From positions 1 to 17,144 of the forward strand of contig DRHD01000374.1 of NCBI GenBank assembly GCA_011049795.1: 17,144 bases of DNA. Reading direction: 5' to 3'. Below, piece after piece: positions 6,728-17,144 of the stretch (its first letter is position 1; every line of letters starts with the position of its first letter). The notes beneath the pieces were generated by a model. That model was not told where the DNA came from and did no database searches. It was given only the letters and a program-made list of their open reading frames with translations. The DNA is from Porticoccus sp. (lineage in GTDB: Bacteria; Pseudomonadota; Gammaproteobacteria; Pseudomonadales; Porticoccaceae). The position numbers were made by a program, and so were the translations under genes.

Positions 6728-8989
6728 CTAAGACTCTTCAACCCCCGCCACCTCTACTCTATCTACCTTCTGGAAGCCCCTCGGCAATTTATTACCACGA
6801 CGCCCCCGCTCTCCTCGATAGTGTTCAAGGTCTACCAACCTTAGGTTGAGGTAACGTTTTCCAGAGTGCACCAACAACTGCTGCCCCGGAGAAACCACCG
6901 ATACAGCCACCATAAATTCATCTCTAGACTGCAACCTGGAAGAGGGAATATTGATTAACTTATTCCCTTTACCCTTCGCCAATTGAGGGAGATCGGCCAG
7001 AGGAAATACCAGCATCCGCCCCTCGTTGCTCACCGACACCACTAAACTGACGTCAATATCAGCAATTGGAGTGGGCGAAAGAACACGCCCCCCCTTGGGA
7101 ATTGAAATCGATGTTTTACCCGACCGATTCTTGGTGTGAAGATCAGATAGCTTTGCCACAAAACCATAACCAGCATCCGTGGCCATCAGTAACTGCTGAG
7201 AATCATCACCCATAATCACACCATTAAAGGTCGCACCTGAAGGGGAATTAAGTAGCCCAGTGACCGGATCACCCTGCCCCCTTGCTGAAGGCAACGTATG
7301 TGCAGCTAGGGAATAAGTCCGACCAGTCGAGTCCAATAGGATGACATTTTGGTTGCTCTTCCCCTTCGCCGAACAAAGAAAGTGGTCGCCAGACTTATAA
7401 TTGAGTGATGTTGGGTCAATGTCATGGCCTTTTGCTGAGCGAATCCAGCCTTTTTCTGACAACACCACCGTCACGGGCTCAGAGGTTAAAAGGTCTGTAT
7501 CACTAAAGGCTTTCACCTCCCCTCTTTCTCTAAGTGGCGACATTCGGTCATCGCCAAACTCCTCTGCGACCTCCAACAACTCATTACGCACCAGCGTTTT
7601 CAATCGTTTGTCTGAGCCAAGTATTTTCTCTAGCTTTTCCTTTTCTGAAGCCAACTCATCCTGCTCAGCTCGAATTTTCACCTCTTCAAGCCGAGCCAAT
7701 TGCCGCAGCTTGGTGTCGAGAATGTATTCTGCCTGTAGGTCACTGAGCTTGAAACGCTGTATCAGTACCGGCTTTGGCTCATCCTCACTGCGAACAATAT
7801 GAATCACTTCATCGATATTGAGAAAGGCTACCAGCAGGCCTTCCAAGAGGTGCAACCGCTTATCGACTCGATCAAGACGGAACTGTAAACGACGGCGTAC
7901 AGTCGCCAGACGAAACCCGAGCCATTCGGTGAGAATTTTATTGAGTGGTTTTACTTCTGGGCTACCGTCAATACCAATCATATTGAGATTAATACGGTAG
8001 CTCTTTTCCAAGTCTGTGGTGACGTACAAATGGTTCATCAAACCTTCAAGGTCGACCCGGTTGGAGCGGGGCACAATCAACAGTCTGGTGGGATTCTCAT
8101 GATCAGACTCATCGCGCAAGTCCGCCACCATCGGTAACTTCTTAGCATTCATTTGTGCGGCTATCTGCTCAAGCACCTTGGCTCCAGAAGCTTGGTGGGG
8201 CAATGCTGTTACAACAATATCGCCGTTCTCTTTCTGCCACACGGCACGCATCTTCAGGCTACCGCGACCCGTCTCATAGGTTTTGATGATATCTTCACGA
8301 GGCGTAATGATTTCCGCCTCGGTGGGGTAATCCGGCCCCTGAATATACTCACACAATTCCCTGAGGGTCGTTTTTGGCGCTTCCAGTAAACGGATGCACG
8401 CGCTCACGACCTCTCTCAAGTTATGCGGCGGGATATCCGTGGCCATACCCACTGCGATCCCAGTGATGCCATTAAGTAGCACATGTGGCGCACGAGCCGG
8501 TAAAATTTCTGGTTCATTGAGCGTGCCATCGAAGTTAGGCTTCCAGTCGGCTGTTCCCTGACCCAACTCTGAGAGCAGCACATCGGAAAACCTGGATAGC
8601 TTTGATTCGGTATAACGCATGGCAGCAAATGATTTAGGGTCGTCCGGTGCCCCCCAGTTTCCCTGACCATCTACCAGTGGATAACGGTAGGAAAATGGCT
8701 GAGCCATCAACACCATCGCCTCATAGGCTGCACTATCACCATGGGGATGGAATTTACCAATCACATCACCCACGGTTCGGGCAGACTTTTTATATTTTGC
8801 TGTGGACTTAAGCCCAAGCTCACTCATGGCGTAAATAATCCGCCGCTGCACAGGCTTCAGGCCATCACCAATGTTTGGCAATGCACGGTCAAGAATCACA
8901 TACATGGAATAATCCAGGTAAGCTTTTTCGGCATAGCTACGCAAAGGCGTCTGTTCAATAGCTTCGTTGGGTATTGTTATTTCTGTCAT
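6728..8989 (-). CDS. parC: DNA topoisomerase IV subunit A
   Basis: ParC is the breakage-reunion subunit that, with ParE, decatenates daughter chromosomes. The 753-residue protein (E. coli 752) follows E. coli ParC closely throughout: [41 protein letters not shown] and the active-site tyrosine in AAMRYTES (Tyr126). The quinolone-determining positions are Ser86 and Glu90, the residues of susceptible E. coli ParC (Ser80, Glu84). The C-terminal beta-pinwheel ends with [25 protein letters not shown] 8989 (MTEITIP) has GGTGG 8 bases upstream. A GTG four codons earlier (9001) with AGGA 3 bases away is possible. The gene is on the same strand as parE, 413 bases downstream, separated by a degraded fragment. 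Most gammaproteobacteria I know also keep parE and parC near each other, though not always adjacent. Confidence 0.98.
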   Translation of the reverse strand: MTEITIPNEAIEQTPLRSYAEKAYLDYSMYVILDRALPNIGDGLKPVQRRIIYAMSELGLKSTAKYKKSARTVGDVIGKFHPHGDSAAYEAMVLMAQPFSYRYPLVDGQGNWGAPDDPKSFAAMRYTESKLSRFSDVLLSELGQGTADWKPNFDGTLNEPEILPARAPHVLLNGITGIAVGMATDIPPHNLREVVSACIRLLEAPKTTLRELCEYIQGPDYPTEAEIITPREDIIKTYETGRGSLKMRAVWQKENGDIVVTALPHQASGAKVLEQIAAQMNAKKLPMVADLRDESDHENPTRLLIVPRSNRVDLEGLMNHLYVTTDLEKSYRINLNMIGIDGSPEVKPLNKILTEWLGFRLATVRRRLQFRLDRVDKRLHLLEGLLVAFLNIDEVIHIVRSEDEPKPVLIQRFKLSDLQAEYILDTKLRQLARLEEVKIRAEQDELASEKEKLEKILGSDKRLKTLVRNELLEVAEEFGDDRMSPLRERGEVKAFSDTDLLTSEPVTVVLSEKGWIRSAKGHDIDPTSLNYKSGDHFLCSAKGKSNQNVILLDSTGRTYSLAAHTLPSARGQGDPVTGLLNSPSGATFNGVIMGDDSQQLLMATDAGYGFVAKLSDLHTKNRSGKTSISIPKGGRVLSPTPIADIDVSLVVSVSNEGRMLVFPLADLPQLAKGKGNKLINIPSSRLQSRDEFMVAVSVVSPGQQLLVHSGKRYLNLRLVDLEHYRGERGRRGNKLPRGFQKVDRVEVAGVEES

Positions 8990-9025
8990 TTCTGGAACCA
9001 CCAGTCCTTCATGTTTTTAAATGTG

Positions 9026-9350
9026 CTAGATGACTATATCCATCTGCGGAAGTTCTTTATTGTTTTTATCAAACGCCACATCACAGAGAACCACCTGACC
9101 GGCTGGAACACCCACACTGATCAAGTACCCTTTAACGATCTCACTGCGCTGGTTTGCCAATGCTTCAAGGGATGCAACATCCTCCGGCGCAACCACCATT
9201 ACGGACTCTTTTGGTGTAGTTGCAGTCGAATCTTCAACACTTTCCGATGCATTTGCTCGTTTTTTCTCATCCTGATCTTGTGCCTCTGGAGCTACCGGGG
9301 GCGCAAACTTTACTGACCAATCCTGTAAAGCAATGTGTTTTTTCCGTCAT
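9026..9350 (-). pseudogene. start-less fragment resembling the C terminus of a DUF748-type protein
   Basis: Between parE and parC a 106-codon minus-strand frame is open from 9346 to the TAG at 9026, right after an in-frame TGA (9349-9347). It has no usable ATG, GTG or TTG in its first half. Its second half reads VAPEDVASLEALANQRSEIV and KGYLISVGVPAGQVVLCDV, ending LPQMDIVI. This resembles the extreme C terminus of DUF748 (AsmA-like, envelope) proteins, where an A(L)xxxRxxxVxxYL pattern precedes the end. The assignment is from memory and tentative. An ATG at 9350 with AGGG 6 bases upstream starts in another frame. Removing one A from the six-A run at 9338-9343 would join it to this frame and give a 105-residue ORF. 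So this may be a decayed gene, a small intact gene with a base error, or a start I cannot see. Confidence 0.5.
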
Positions 9351-9402
9351 GTTAGCCCTGCTCAGTGAGGTTTAGGTATTGCGACCTAGAGAGAGAACCT
9401 GA

Positions 9403-11876
<2,474 letters not shown>

Positions 11877-11950
11877 GCTGAACCAGAACTCCGCTGAACA
11901 ATAAGGCTTATGGGTGTGCTTTTAGCGTACTACTATTAGGGTGCGCTGGC

Positions 11951-11980
11951 ATTATAGCGAGATTAATTCGGTTGGGATAA
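11951..11980 (-). promoter_or_regulatory. candidate sigma-70 promoter for yqiA-parE
   Basis: A perfect TATAAT (11956-11951 on the minus strand) lies in the 177-base gap between cpdA and yqiA. TTATCC (11980-11975) sits 18 bases upstream as a partial -35. The predicted 5' leader is about 65-70 bases. The gap shows nothing else beyond a short direct repeat at the cpdA end. Confidence 0.5.
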
Positions 11981-12036
11981 CAGGTAACTAGAGAATTATT
12001 TTGAAGCAACGAGCGTCAACAGAATGTGCCCAAACA

Positions 12037-12064
12037 TCAGTATCCTATACAACTCAGTATCCTA
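12037..12064. repeat. 11-base direct repeat at the 3' end of cpdA
   Basis: TCAGTATCCTA occurs at 12037-12047 and again at 12054-12064 (period 17). The second copy includes the cpdA stop codon and last codons, so the first looks like a small duplication of the gene end. Probably neutral. Confidence 0.6.
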
Positions 12065-12872
12065 AACAGCTATGATCCACCTTCCCCATATCATAGCTCA
12101 GGCGCTCGACCCCAGTTTGAATGCTTCCATCAGGATACAAATCAATCCAACGATAACCCGGTGGCAAGTCACTGAGTTCAAAAGTATCAGAACCACAGGC
12201 AAACTGAAAACAGGTCGAAGGCACACTGTAAACGGGCAACCCCTGCCAAATAGATTCATTCTCCTGATGAACATGGCCTGAAAATAGTGCTCTGACATTT
12301 TCATGCTGAGCAATAAGGTCACCAAACTGTTCACTGTTGGTTATACGTTGCTGATCAAGCCATTTACAACTAATGGGAGCCGGTGGGTGATGGACAAACA
12401 ACACAATATTTCTGTCCTCAAATTGCTTTAACAAACTATCCAACTCATTCAATTCTGTGCCTGAAATTTCGCCGTAGACCTCACCGGGTACCGCGCTAAC
12501 CAAAAAGATCGCCACCCAGTTTCCCAACTCTACGAACCGGGTAAACGGCTGTAACGCTGACGTCTTCATCAAAGAAAAGTCATCATGGTTTCCAGGCAGC
12601 CAGGCATAGGGCAACTGGCTTGATGACATAGCATTGGAAAACAATTGATAGGTTTGTGGATCGCCGGCACTGGCAATATCTCCAGTGACAGCAATGAGGG
12701 CAGGCTTTTTCAGGCTACCCTCTATCTCAGACAAAGACTGCGTGAAACTATGGAATGTATTGATGCCAGCCAACATAAAGCTCTGATCAGCACCAAGGTG
12801 ACAATCTGAAAGTTGCACAACGCGTGTCGCGTTATGAGCAAACTGTTTATGCTGCTGTAAGGACGACTCCAT
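12054..12872 (-). CDS. cpdA: 3',5'-cyclic-AMP phosphodiesterase
   Basis: CpdA hydrolyses cAMP to AMP and so lowers Crp (Vfr-type) signalling. The 272-residue protein (E. coli 275) has the full class III metallophosphoesterase motif set: DCH at 23-25, GDIAS from 64, GNHD at 94-97, HHPP from 161 and GHVH at 199-202. These supply the two-metal ligands. ATG 12872 has AGGGAG 3 bases upstream. The gene sits in the conserved nudF-yqiB-cpdA-yqiA-parE order, which supports cpdA over other phosphoesterases. A gap of 121 bases separates it from yqiB and contains a possible promoter, so its expression may be partly independent. I see no convincing Crp site in that gap. Confidence 0.96.
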   Translation of the reverse strand: MESSLQQHKQFAHNATRVVQLSDCHLGADQSFMLAGINTFHSFTQSLSEIEGSLKKPALIAVTGDIASAGDPQTYQLFSNAMSSSQLPYAWLPGNHDDFSLMKTSALQPFTRFVELGNWVAIFLVSAVPGEVYGEISGTELNELDSLLKQFEDRNIVLFVHHPPAPISCKWLDQQRITNSEQFGDLIAQHENVRALFSGHVHQENESIWQGLPVYSVPSTCFQFACGSDTFELSDLPPGYRWIDLYPDGSIQTGVERLSYDMGKVDHSCLGY

Positions 12873-12909
12873 CCACTCCCTTCCAAAATTAATGACGGGT
12901 AATTAAAAC

Positions 12910-12938
12910 ATCATTGTGACGCTTTTTCCCTCGAACAA
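12910..12938 (-). promoter_or_regulatory. possible promoter for cpdA
   Basis: TTGTTC (12938-12933), a 17-base spacer and AATGAT (12915-12910) lie 38 bases before the cpdA start in the 121-base gap after yqiB. Correct spacing but moderate hexamers. Confidence 0.35.
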
Positions 12939-12993
12939 GTTCTATAGGCCGTTAACATTTCAACCACTTGGGACAGCCCGTTGATCTATTGAC

Positions 12994-13458
12994 CTAAGGC
13001 ACCGCCTCAAACAATAACTCTGCGTCATAACCTTGCTCAAGACAGTGGGCCAACCATTCAGCTAAAAAAAGATTCCATTGTGCTTTCTCATCCTGATGAT
13101 GCATGTCCTTATTGGGGTATTCATAGCGAGGCTGGATATGTCTCACACCATCACATGACACCACCTCTGCTACTTGGGCATCATGGTACAACCTCAATAT
13201 TAATACCGGCAACCTAAGCCAAGAGCTTGTACCAGCAACCACCGCCTCCAAGCCAAACTTAACCAATGTTGTATAGCGAGTTTGCTCCAACACAGTCAAC
13301 GATAAAACATGGTCTCCGTCGTGACAAAACCCGATTTTTCGTTCATCACACTGCATCATATCTGGAAACAACTTCATCAGACGAACGTAGTTTGCATCGC
13401 AATCTGCCATGTATCGCCTGAGGTCTACTTTGTAACGCATTTTCGATCGGCTAACCAC
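12994..13458 (-). CDS. yqiB: DUF1249 family protein YqiB
   Basis: This 154-residue protein of unknown function belongs to the DUF1249 (YqiB) family (E. coli 140). Shared features with E. coli YqiB are the early CxxNxxxLxxLxP region, a central TRYTTLV, LPVLILRLYHDAQVAEV, RYEYPNKDMHHQDEK and a final FLAEWLAHCL. The TRYTTLV, RLYHDAxVAEV and YPNK blocks are near-identical to E. coli. Two starts are possible. GTG 13458 has GGAG 4 bases upstream. ATG 13440 (MRYKVDL) matches the E. coli N terminus better but lacks a ribosome-binding site. The longer form is listed. It is always found with nudF and cpdA in this operon, so a role in nucleotide metabolism is often suspected but unproved. Confidence 0.93.
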   Translation of the reverse strand: MVSRSKMRYKVDLRRYMADCDANYVRLMKLFPDMMQCDERKIGFCHDGDHVLSLTVLEQTRYTTLVKFGLEAVVAGTSSWLRLPVLILRLYHDAQVAEVVSCDGVRHIQPRYEYPNKDMHHQDEKAQWNLFLAEWLAHCLEQGYDAELLFEAVP

Positions 13459-13558
13459 GGTACTCCGTCACATTCTCATCAGTTCTATAGCTGCCAAAAT
13501 GGCAATCAATCCAATTTACTTTAGCAGCAACCAGCAAGACGTTAACAATCACCACCTT

Positions 13559-14170
13559 TTATCTCGGCAAGGAATCATGATTCATGCGCAGCCACATCAG
13601 ACAAATTGTCGTTGCTGCATTGTCACACACGCCCTGGTCAAGCCATTCAAATGCCCGGCTCTCGGGCAAAATATGAAGCTGGATGTCTTCCGACTCAAGC
13701 TCTAAACCAAAGATACCAGCGCTATCAACCAAGTCTGTTAACGCACAGTAAAGATGCATTCTTTCACTGGTTCCACCGGGGCTTACCCAGTAGTCACAAA
13801 TAGGTACCAGCTGAATATCGGTAATACCCGCCTCCTCCAGAACCTCTCTTCTCGCCACATCCTCCAGTGACTCATCAGCTTCAACCATTCCGGCCACCAC
13901 CTCAAATAACCAGGGGCTACCCGTCTGCTCAAGCGCGCCAACTCTAAACTGTTCAGCCAAACCCACCAATTGGTTAGCCGGGTCGTAAAGCAAAACACCC
14001 ACACAGTGACCACGCTCGAACAACTCTCGCGTTATTGGCTTGCTCCAACCACCAGAAAAAAGCTTGTGGCGTAACGTGAGGCGAACCATTTTAAAGAAGC
14101 CACCAAAGACCTCTTCACGCTTTAGCAGCTCATAATCTGTCGCGGTATATCTCTTATCAGGCAGCGTCAC
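13559..14170 (-). CDS. nudF: ADP-ribose pyrophosphatase (Nudix hydrolase)
   Basis: NudF hydrolyses ADP-ribose to AMP and ribose-5-phosphate and may act on other ADP-sugars. The 203-residue protein (E. coli 209) has a perfect Nudix box at 94-116: G-x5-E-x7-REVLEEAGI. The metal-binding helix RREVLEEAG is followed by the ADP-ribose-type PGGTSERMHLYCA region, typical of this subfamily. The start is GTG 14170 (MTLPDKRY), with GGGG about 7 bases upstream. It is the first gene of the minus-strand block and lies back to back with the tolC homologue across a 113-base gap, as in E. coli. Confidence 0.95.
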   Translation of the reverse strand: MTLPDKRYTATDYELLKREEVFGGFFKMVRLTLRHKLFSGGWSKPITRELFERGHCVGVLLYDPANQLVGLAEQFRVGALEQTGSPWLFEVVAGMVEADESLEDVARREVLEEAGITDIQLVPICDYWVSPGGTSERMHLYCALTDLVDSAGIFGLELESEDIQLHILPESRAFEWLDQGVCDNAATTICLMWLRMNHDSLPR

Positions 14171-14199
14171 TCAGTGGCCCCGTAAATCTTGATAAAACC

Positions 14200-14228
14200 A
14201 CACTACACAGCCGTCATCTCACTGTCCA
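14200..14228 (-). promoter_or_regulatory. candidate promoter for the nudF operon
   Basis: TGGACA (14228-14223), a 17-base spacer and TAGTGT (14205-14200) lie 30 bases before the nudF GTG. The -35 matches at five of six positions; the -10 is weak. Confidence 0.35.
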
Positions 14229-14231
14229 GTA

Positions 14232-14261
14232 TTGACAAATCTGATAAACTCCCCGTCAGAT
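14232..14261 (+). promoter_or_regulatory. candidate promoter for the tolC homologue
   Basis: A perfect -35 TTGACA at 14232-14237 is followed 18 bases later by a weak TCAGAT at 14256-14261. TCTGA and TCAGA form an inverted repeat around CTCCCC in the same stretch (14240-14260) and could be an operator. The leader would be very short, close to the GAAGGA ribosome-binding site at 14272-14277. Confidence 0.35.
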
Positions 14262-14283
14262 AAAAACCCCCGAAGGATTCTGT

Positions 14284-15699
14284 ATGCACCGTGTCTCAGC
14301 CACCATTGGCCTAACATCTATGCTGCTGGCCACGGTCTGCTGGGGGGACTCCCTGTCAGACATTTATGAGCTCGCCTTACAAAATGACCCTCAACTGAGA
14401 GCAGCCCGAGCAGCCTATCTCGCAGGATCTGAATCAAAAAATATAAGCAGGGCCGGGTTGCTGCCCCAGATAAGTGCTGTTGGCGAATACTCTGAGACAG
14501 AATTAGATGGCTCATCCACTACCGTACTGAGTGGAGGTCCCGGTGGCACATTTGGGCGAGATGGCGATACCGATATTGACTCCCACGGCTACACTATCTC
14601 CCTCACTCAGCCCCTTTTTGATTTGCCTGCCTGGTTTACCTTCCAACAGGGGAAAGAGCTCAGCTATCAGGCTAAATTACAGTTTTCTGCAGACCAGCAA
14701 TCGCTCATTCTTCGCTCTGCCGACACCTACTTTAGTGTACTGAAAGCCAGGGAAAACCTTGAAACCGCACTGGCCGAAGAAAAAGCCCTTAAGCGACAGA
14801 TGGAGCAGACCCGTGAACGTTTTGAAGTTGGCTTGCTACCCATTACTGATGTACATGAAGCTCAAGCTGCATTTGACGAGACGACAGTTAGAACCTTGGA
14901 GATCAGCGGAGCACTGGACATTGCCTTTGAGCGGCTCACTGTATTGACCGGGCAAGCTCACGATCAACTATCAGGCTTAATGCCTGACTTTCCGGTAGTG
15001 CAACCCGAGCCACTTGACCGGGAAGCATGGGTGCAGTTTTCTCTAAAAAATAATTTTTCATTACAAATTGCCAAACACGAACAATACGCCGCAGACAATA
15101 ATGCTAAGTCCAAAAAATATGAACACATGCCCACCGTGACAGGTGCGTTCTCATATTATGATGAAAATTCGGATACCCACTTTAAAGGGAGAGACCTAAG
15201 CGATGATAAGTTTTTTTCCAGCCCTTCTGAGATTGATAGGGATGGCCACACGGTGTCAGTACAACTCAATATACCAATATTTACTGGCGGGCTGGTCAGT
15301 GCCGAACGAAGACGAGCCTACCAGCAGTTTATTCAGGCTGAGGAAAAGTATATCGGCACTGAACGAGAAACTGTACAAAATGCTCGCTCCCTACACTTGC
15401 TCGTACTCACTAACACCGCACGGGTAAAAGCTAGGAATCAAGCTGTCATCTCCGCAGAGAGCGCACTGGAAGCCACCCAGGCCGGCTACGAGGTGGGTAC
15501 TCGTAATATCGTGGATGTCTTGGTAGTACAGCGGAATCTCTATCAAGCCCGTCGCGACTACGCCAATTCGCGCTACGATTACATTGCCAGTTTGTTGAAG
15601 CTTAAAGAAGTTGCTGGCCAATTAAGTCCAGAGGATATTTACCAGCTAAATGCCTGGCTGGACCCTGAACTCAGTGTCCTAAAAGCTGGCGTTCGATAA
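14284..15699 (+). CDS. tolC: TolC family outer-membrane channel
   Basis: This 471-residue outer-membrane efflux and type I secretion channel works with inner-membrane pumps (AcrAB-type) and membrane-fusion proteins. The signal peptide is about 1-21 (MHRVSATIGLTSMLLATVCWG). The mature protein starts SLSDIYELALQNDPQLRAA, the standard TolC beginning. Two structural repeats are visible: RFEVGLLPITDVHEAQA near 178 and YEVGTRNIVDVLVVQ near 400. A beta-strand segment LNIPIFTGG lies near 331. E. coli TolC is 493 residues, so length is normal. ATG 14284 has GAAGGA 6 bases upstream. It is divergent from nudF, as in E. coli. The gene ends 29 bases inside the convergent waaA, so the two tails overlap. 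No pump gene is present here. Confidence 0.95.
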   Translation: MHRVSATIGLTSMLLATVCWGDSLSDIYELALQNDPQLRAARAAYLAGSESKNISRAGLLPQISAVGEYSETELDGSSTTVLSGGPGGTFGRDGDTDIDSHGYTISLTQPLFDLPAWFTFQQGKELSYQAKLQFSADQQSLILRSADTYFSVLKARENLETALAEEKALKRQMEQTRERFEVGLLPITDVHEAQAAFDETTVRTLEISGALDIAFERLTVLTGQAHDQLSGLMPDFPVVQPEPLDREAWVQFSLKNNFSLQIAKHEQYAADNNAKSKKYEHMPTVTGAFSYYDENSDTHFKGRDLSDDKFFSSPSEIDRDGHTVSVQLNIPIFTGGLVSAERRRAYQQFIQAEEKYIGTERETVQNARSLHLLVLTNTARVKARNQAVISAESALEATQAGYEVGTRNIVDVLVVQRNLYQARRDYANSRYDYIASLLKLKEVAGQLSPEDIYQLNAWLDPELSVLKAGVR

Positions 15700-16960
15700 T
15701 ATCTAGCAACTGATCCAGCGCACCACGATTATTGTCCGCCACCAATTTTGCTGCTGCTCCCATTTGAGCGGCTGAAGCTGGGTTTTGTAAAAACTCTGTT
15801 ACTTGATGAGCAATGATGTCCGCTCCCTCACAAATAACCATTCCCTTTGCCTCCAACAATAATCGGGAGGCCTCTGAAAAATTAAACAAGTGTGGCCCAC
15901 TGAGTACCGGCACCTTCCAAGCGGCGGGCTCAATCAAGTTATGACCACCCACAGGCACAAGGCTTCCTCCCACAAAAGCGATATCACAAGCACCAAAGAA
16001 CAACAGCAACTCACCCATCGTATCGCCGAGCAGTACCTGCTCCTCTAGTGAAGGTGATTCTCCACTGCTGCGACGAATCACCTGAAGACCACGACTGGAA
16101 CAGCGCTGGAAGACCTCATCAAACCGCTCAGGATGACGAGGAACCAATACCAGTAGCAGCTCAGGAAAGCTCAACCTGATCTGCTCAAAGCTATCGAGGA
16201 TGATCTCATCCTCTCCTCTATGAGTGCTGGCAACCAACAACACCGGGCGTTTGGAGTCACCCTGCCATTGAGCTTTTAAGCTCTGTGCCCTGGTTTTTAT
16301 TTCATCATCCAGGCTGAGATCAAATTTGATATTCCCGGTTACCACTAGCTGATTCTCACTCAAGCCCAGCCCCAAAAACCGCTCACCATCATCTTCATGC
16401 TGGGCGGCAATACAATTAATTCGCTGTAACATCGGCAACGTCATCGCCGAAAAGTTTTGATACCCTCTGGCCGATTTTTGCGACAACCTCGCATTAGCCA
16501 CCACAATGGGAATATCCCGGTCACGACAACGGTGCACTAGGTTTGGCCACAATTCTGTTTCCATAATGACCAGTACATCAGGGTGAACACGGTTCAGGAA
16601 CCGGTGCAGCACATCAGGCAAATCGTAGGGTGCATACACGTGATAAACACTGCTGCCGAATATTGCTTTCACTCTCGCCGAACCGGTTGGTGTCATCGTG
16701 GTCACCACCAGCAAAGCATCGGGGTGGCGCACCTGCAATTGTTTGATCATTGGCACCGCTGCCAGAGTTTCACCCACAGACACGGAATGGACCCAGATAA
16801 CCTGGCGACCAGCTTCTATGGTTGGCACAAAACCAAATCGTTCAGCCCAGCGTTGACGATATTCTGGTGCTTTTTGCCCACGCCATAACAACCGCAACAA
16901 AATCAGCGGGGTCAGCAGATAAAATAACAATGAATAAATCGCGAGAGCTATACGTGCCAA
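15671..16960 (-). CDS. waaA: 3-deoxy-D-manno-octulosonic acid (Kdo) transferase
   Basis: WaaA (KdtA) adds Kdo from CMP-Kdo to lipid IVA at the inner membrane in lipopolysaccharide core assembly. The 429-residue protein (E. coli 425) starts with a membrane anchor (about 3-25). It then has RQRWAERFGF, HSVSVGETLAA (likely catalytic Glu64), VTTMTPTGS, METELWPNL at 133-141 and NARLS. The CMP-binding half follows, with FVGGSLVPVGGHNLIEPAAW near 328-345. The frame is open to 17122, but the extra part runs into the chimeric sequence at the right edge. No in-frame ATG or GTG fits the family N terminus, so TTG 16960 (MARIALAIYSLL) is proposed, with AGAGGA about 10 bases upstream. Its final 29 bases overlap the tolC homologue tail. 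Confidence 0.94.
   Translation of the reverse strand: MARIALAIYSLLFYLLTPLILLRLLWRGQKAPEYRQRWAERFGFVPTIEAGRQVIWVHSVSVGETLAAVPMIKQLQVRHPDALLVVTTMTPTGSARVKAIFGSSVYHVYAPYDLPDVLHRFLNRVHPDVLVIMETELWPNLVHRCRDRDIPIVVANARLSQKSARGYQNFSAMTLPMLQRINCIAAQHEDDGERFLGLGLSENQLVVTGNIKFDLSLDDEIKTRAQSLKAQWQGDSKRPVLLVASTHRGEDEIILDSFEQIRLSFPELLLVLVPRHPERFDEVFQRCSSRGLQVIRRSSGESPSLEEQVLLGDTMGELLLFFGACDIAFVGGSLVPVGGHNLIEPAAWKVPVLSGPHLFNFSEASRLLLEAKGMVICEGADIIAHQVTEFLQNPASAAQMGAAAKLVADNNRGALDQLLDIIERQLLGH
16683..16752 (-). repeat. inner arm of a 70-base perfect inverted repeat (inside waaA)
   Basis: This stretch, coding for about residues 70-92 of waaA (PMIKQLQVRHP...TPTG), is exactly reverse-complementary to 17068-17137. 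Homology stops sharply at both ends. The copy inside waaA is the genuine one because it is in a complete gene. Confidence 0.95.
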
Positions 16961-17067
16961 TGGAGGTCTTTCCTCTGTTTTGCCGAAAGCATAAAGCCAA
17001 TGGTCAGGGTATACTAGTGCGCCATGTACAAAGCTAGGAATTTGAGCAGGCCACAACCAGCTCCTGG

Positions 17068-17137
17068 CAATGATCAAACAATTGCAGGTGCGCCACCCCG
17101 ATGCTTTGCTGGTGGTGACCACGATGACACCAACCGG
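17068..17137 (+). repeat. outer arm of the inverted repeat, likely library/assembly chimera
   Basis: A 70-base exact inverted copy of waaA 16752-16683 sits at the extreme right of the window, 316 bases from its partner, and is directly followed by adapter-like bases. A fold-back chimera from amplification or library preparation explains it better than a real duplication. The native sequence can be trusted only to about 17067. Confidence 0.85.
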
Positions 17138-17144
17138 CTGTCTC
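17138..17144 (+). other. residual sequencing adapter (start of the Nextera transposon end)
   Basis: The last seven bases, CTGTCTC, equal the first seven bases of the Nextera read-through adapter (CTGTCTCTTATACACATCT). They begin exactly where the inverted repeat ends. A seven-base match by chance at that exact spot is about 1 in 16,000. Confidence 0.8.

Noticed and set aside
6700..6728. Short GCC/GGC hairpin with T5 after parC as a terminator.
   Set aside because: The stem has only three good pairs and the T run is offset; not supportable.
8741..9316. Long plus-strand open frame (191 codons) opposite parC and the parE-parC gap.
   Set aside because: It is antisense to the strongly conserved parC N terminus, Cys/His/Phe rich, with no recognisable domain: a shadow frame.
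12910..12930. TGTGA at 12915-12919 as half of a Crp site before cpdA.
   Set aside because: The second half-site (TCACA at the right spacing) is absent.
16961..17122. 54-residue upstream extension of waaA.
   Set aside because: It does not match the family N terminus and part of it lies in the chimeric inverted segment.
17024..17144. Plus-strand frame starting at ATG 17024 (MYKARNLSRPQ...), preceded by TATACT at 17010-17015.
   Set aside because: It could be the head of a divergent gene, but there is no ribosome-binding site and it runs into chimeric sequence after 17067, so it cannot be judged.

Overview
This window looks like chromosomal DNA of a non-enteric, probably marine, gammaproteobacterium (Cellvibrionales/Pseudomonadales-like; this placement is an inference from gene content). 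The key evidence is the block nudF-yqiB-cpdA-yqiA-parE with a divergent tolC homologue, the same order as in Escherichia coli, followed by parC and flanked by waaA. There are no rRNA or tRNA genes, CRISPR arrays or insertion sequences.

Layout from left to right. (a) radA on the minus strand runs off the left edge, so its 3' third is missing. (b) A stand-alone TonB-dependent outer-membrane receptor follows on the minus strand. (c) Divergent from it is a plus-strand pair: a DnaT-like primosomal protein with three DnaT-type domains, and an overlapping gene for a lambda P-like helicase-loader protein, closed by a perfect-palindrome terminator. (d) An envelope/stress group on the minus strand holds an MscS-type channel, a GlsB/YeaQ/YmgE small membrane protein and a secreted protein rich in Ser-Asp-Asp repeats. 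The channel reading frame is broken by one base in a seven-A run. (e) A long minus-strand block reads nudF, yqiB, cpdA, yqiA, parE, a start-less DUF748-like fragment, parC. It covers ADP-ribose hydrolysis, cAMP turnover and both topoisomerase IV subunits. (f) The tolC homologue on the plus strand ends 29 bases inside the 3' end of the convergent waaA (Kdo transferase).

The right edge is not natural DNA. The last seven bases equal the start of the Nextera transposon-end adapter. The 70 bases before them are an exact inverted copy of an internal piece of waaA. Together these mark a chimeric read at a contig end, so nothing to the right of about 17067 should be interpreted biologically.

The most interesting biology is the DnaT-like/P-like pair, a possible host-encoded (perhaps domesticated phage) replication-restart or helicase-loading module, with an unusual triplication of the DnaT DNA-binding domain. 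Two broken or remnant genes (mscS, and the DUF748-like fragment between parE and parC) would each be repaired by one A in an A run; these may be true decay, recoding or sequence error.
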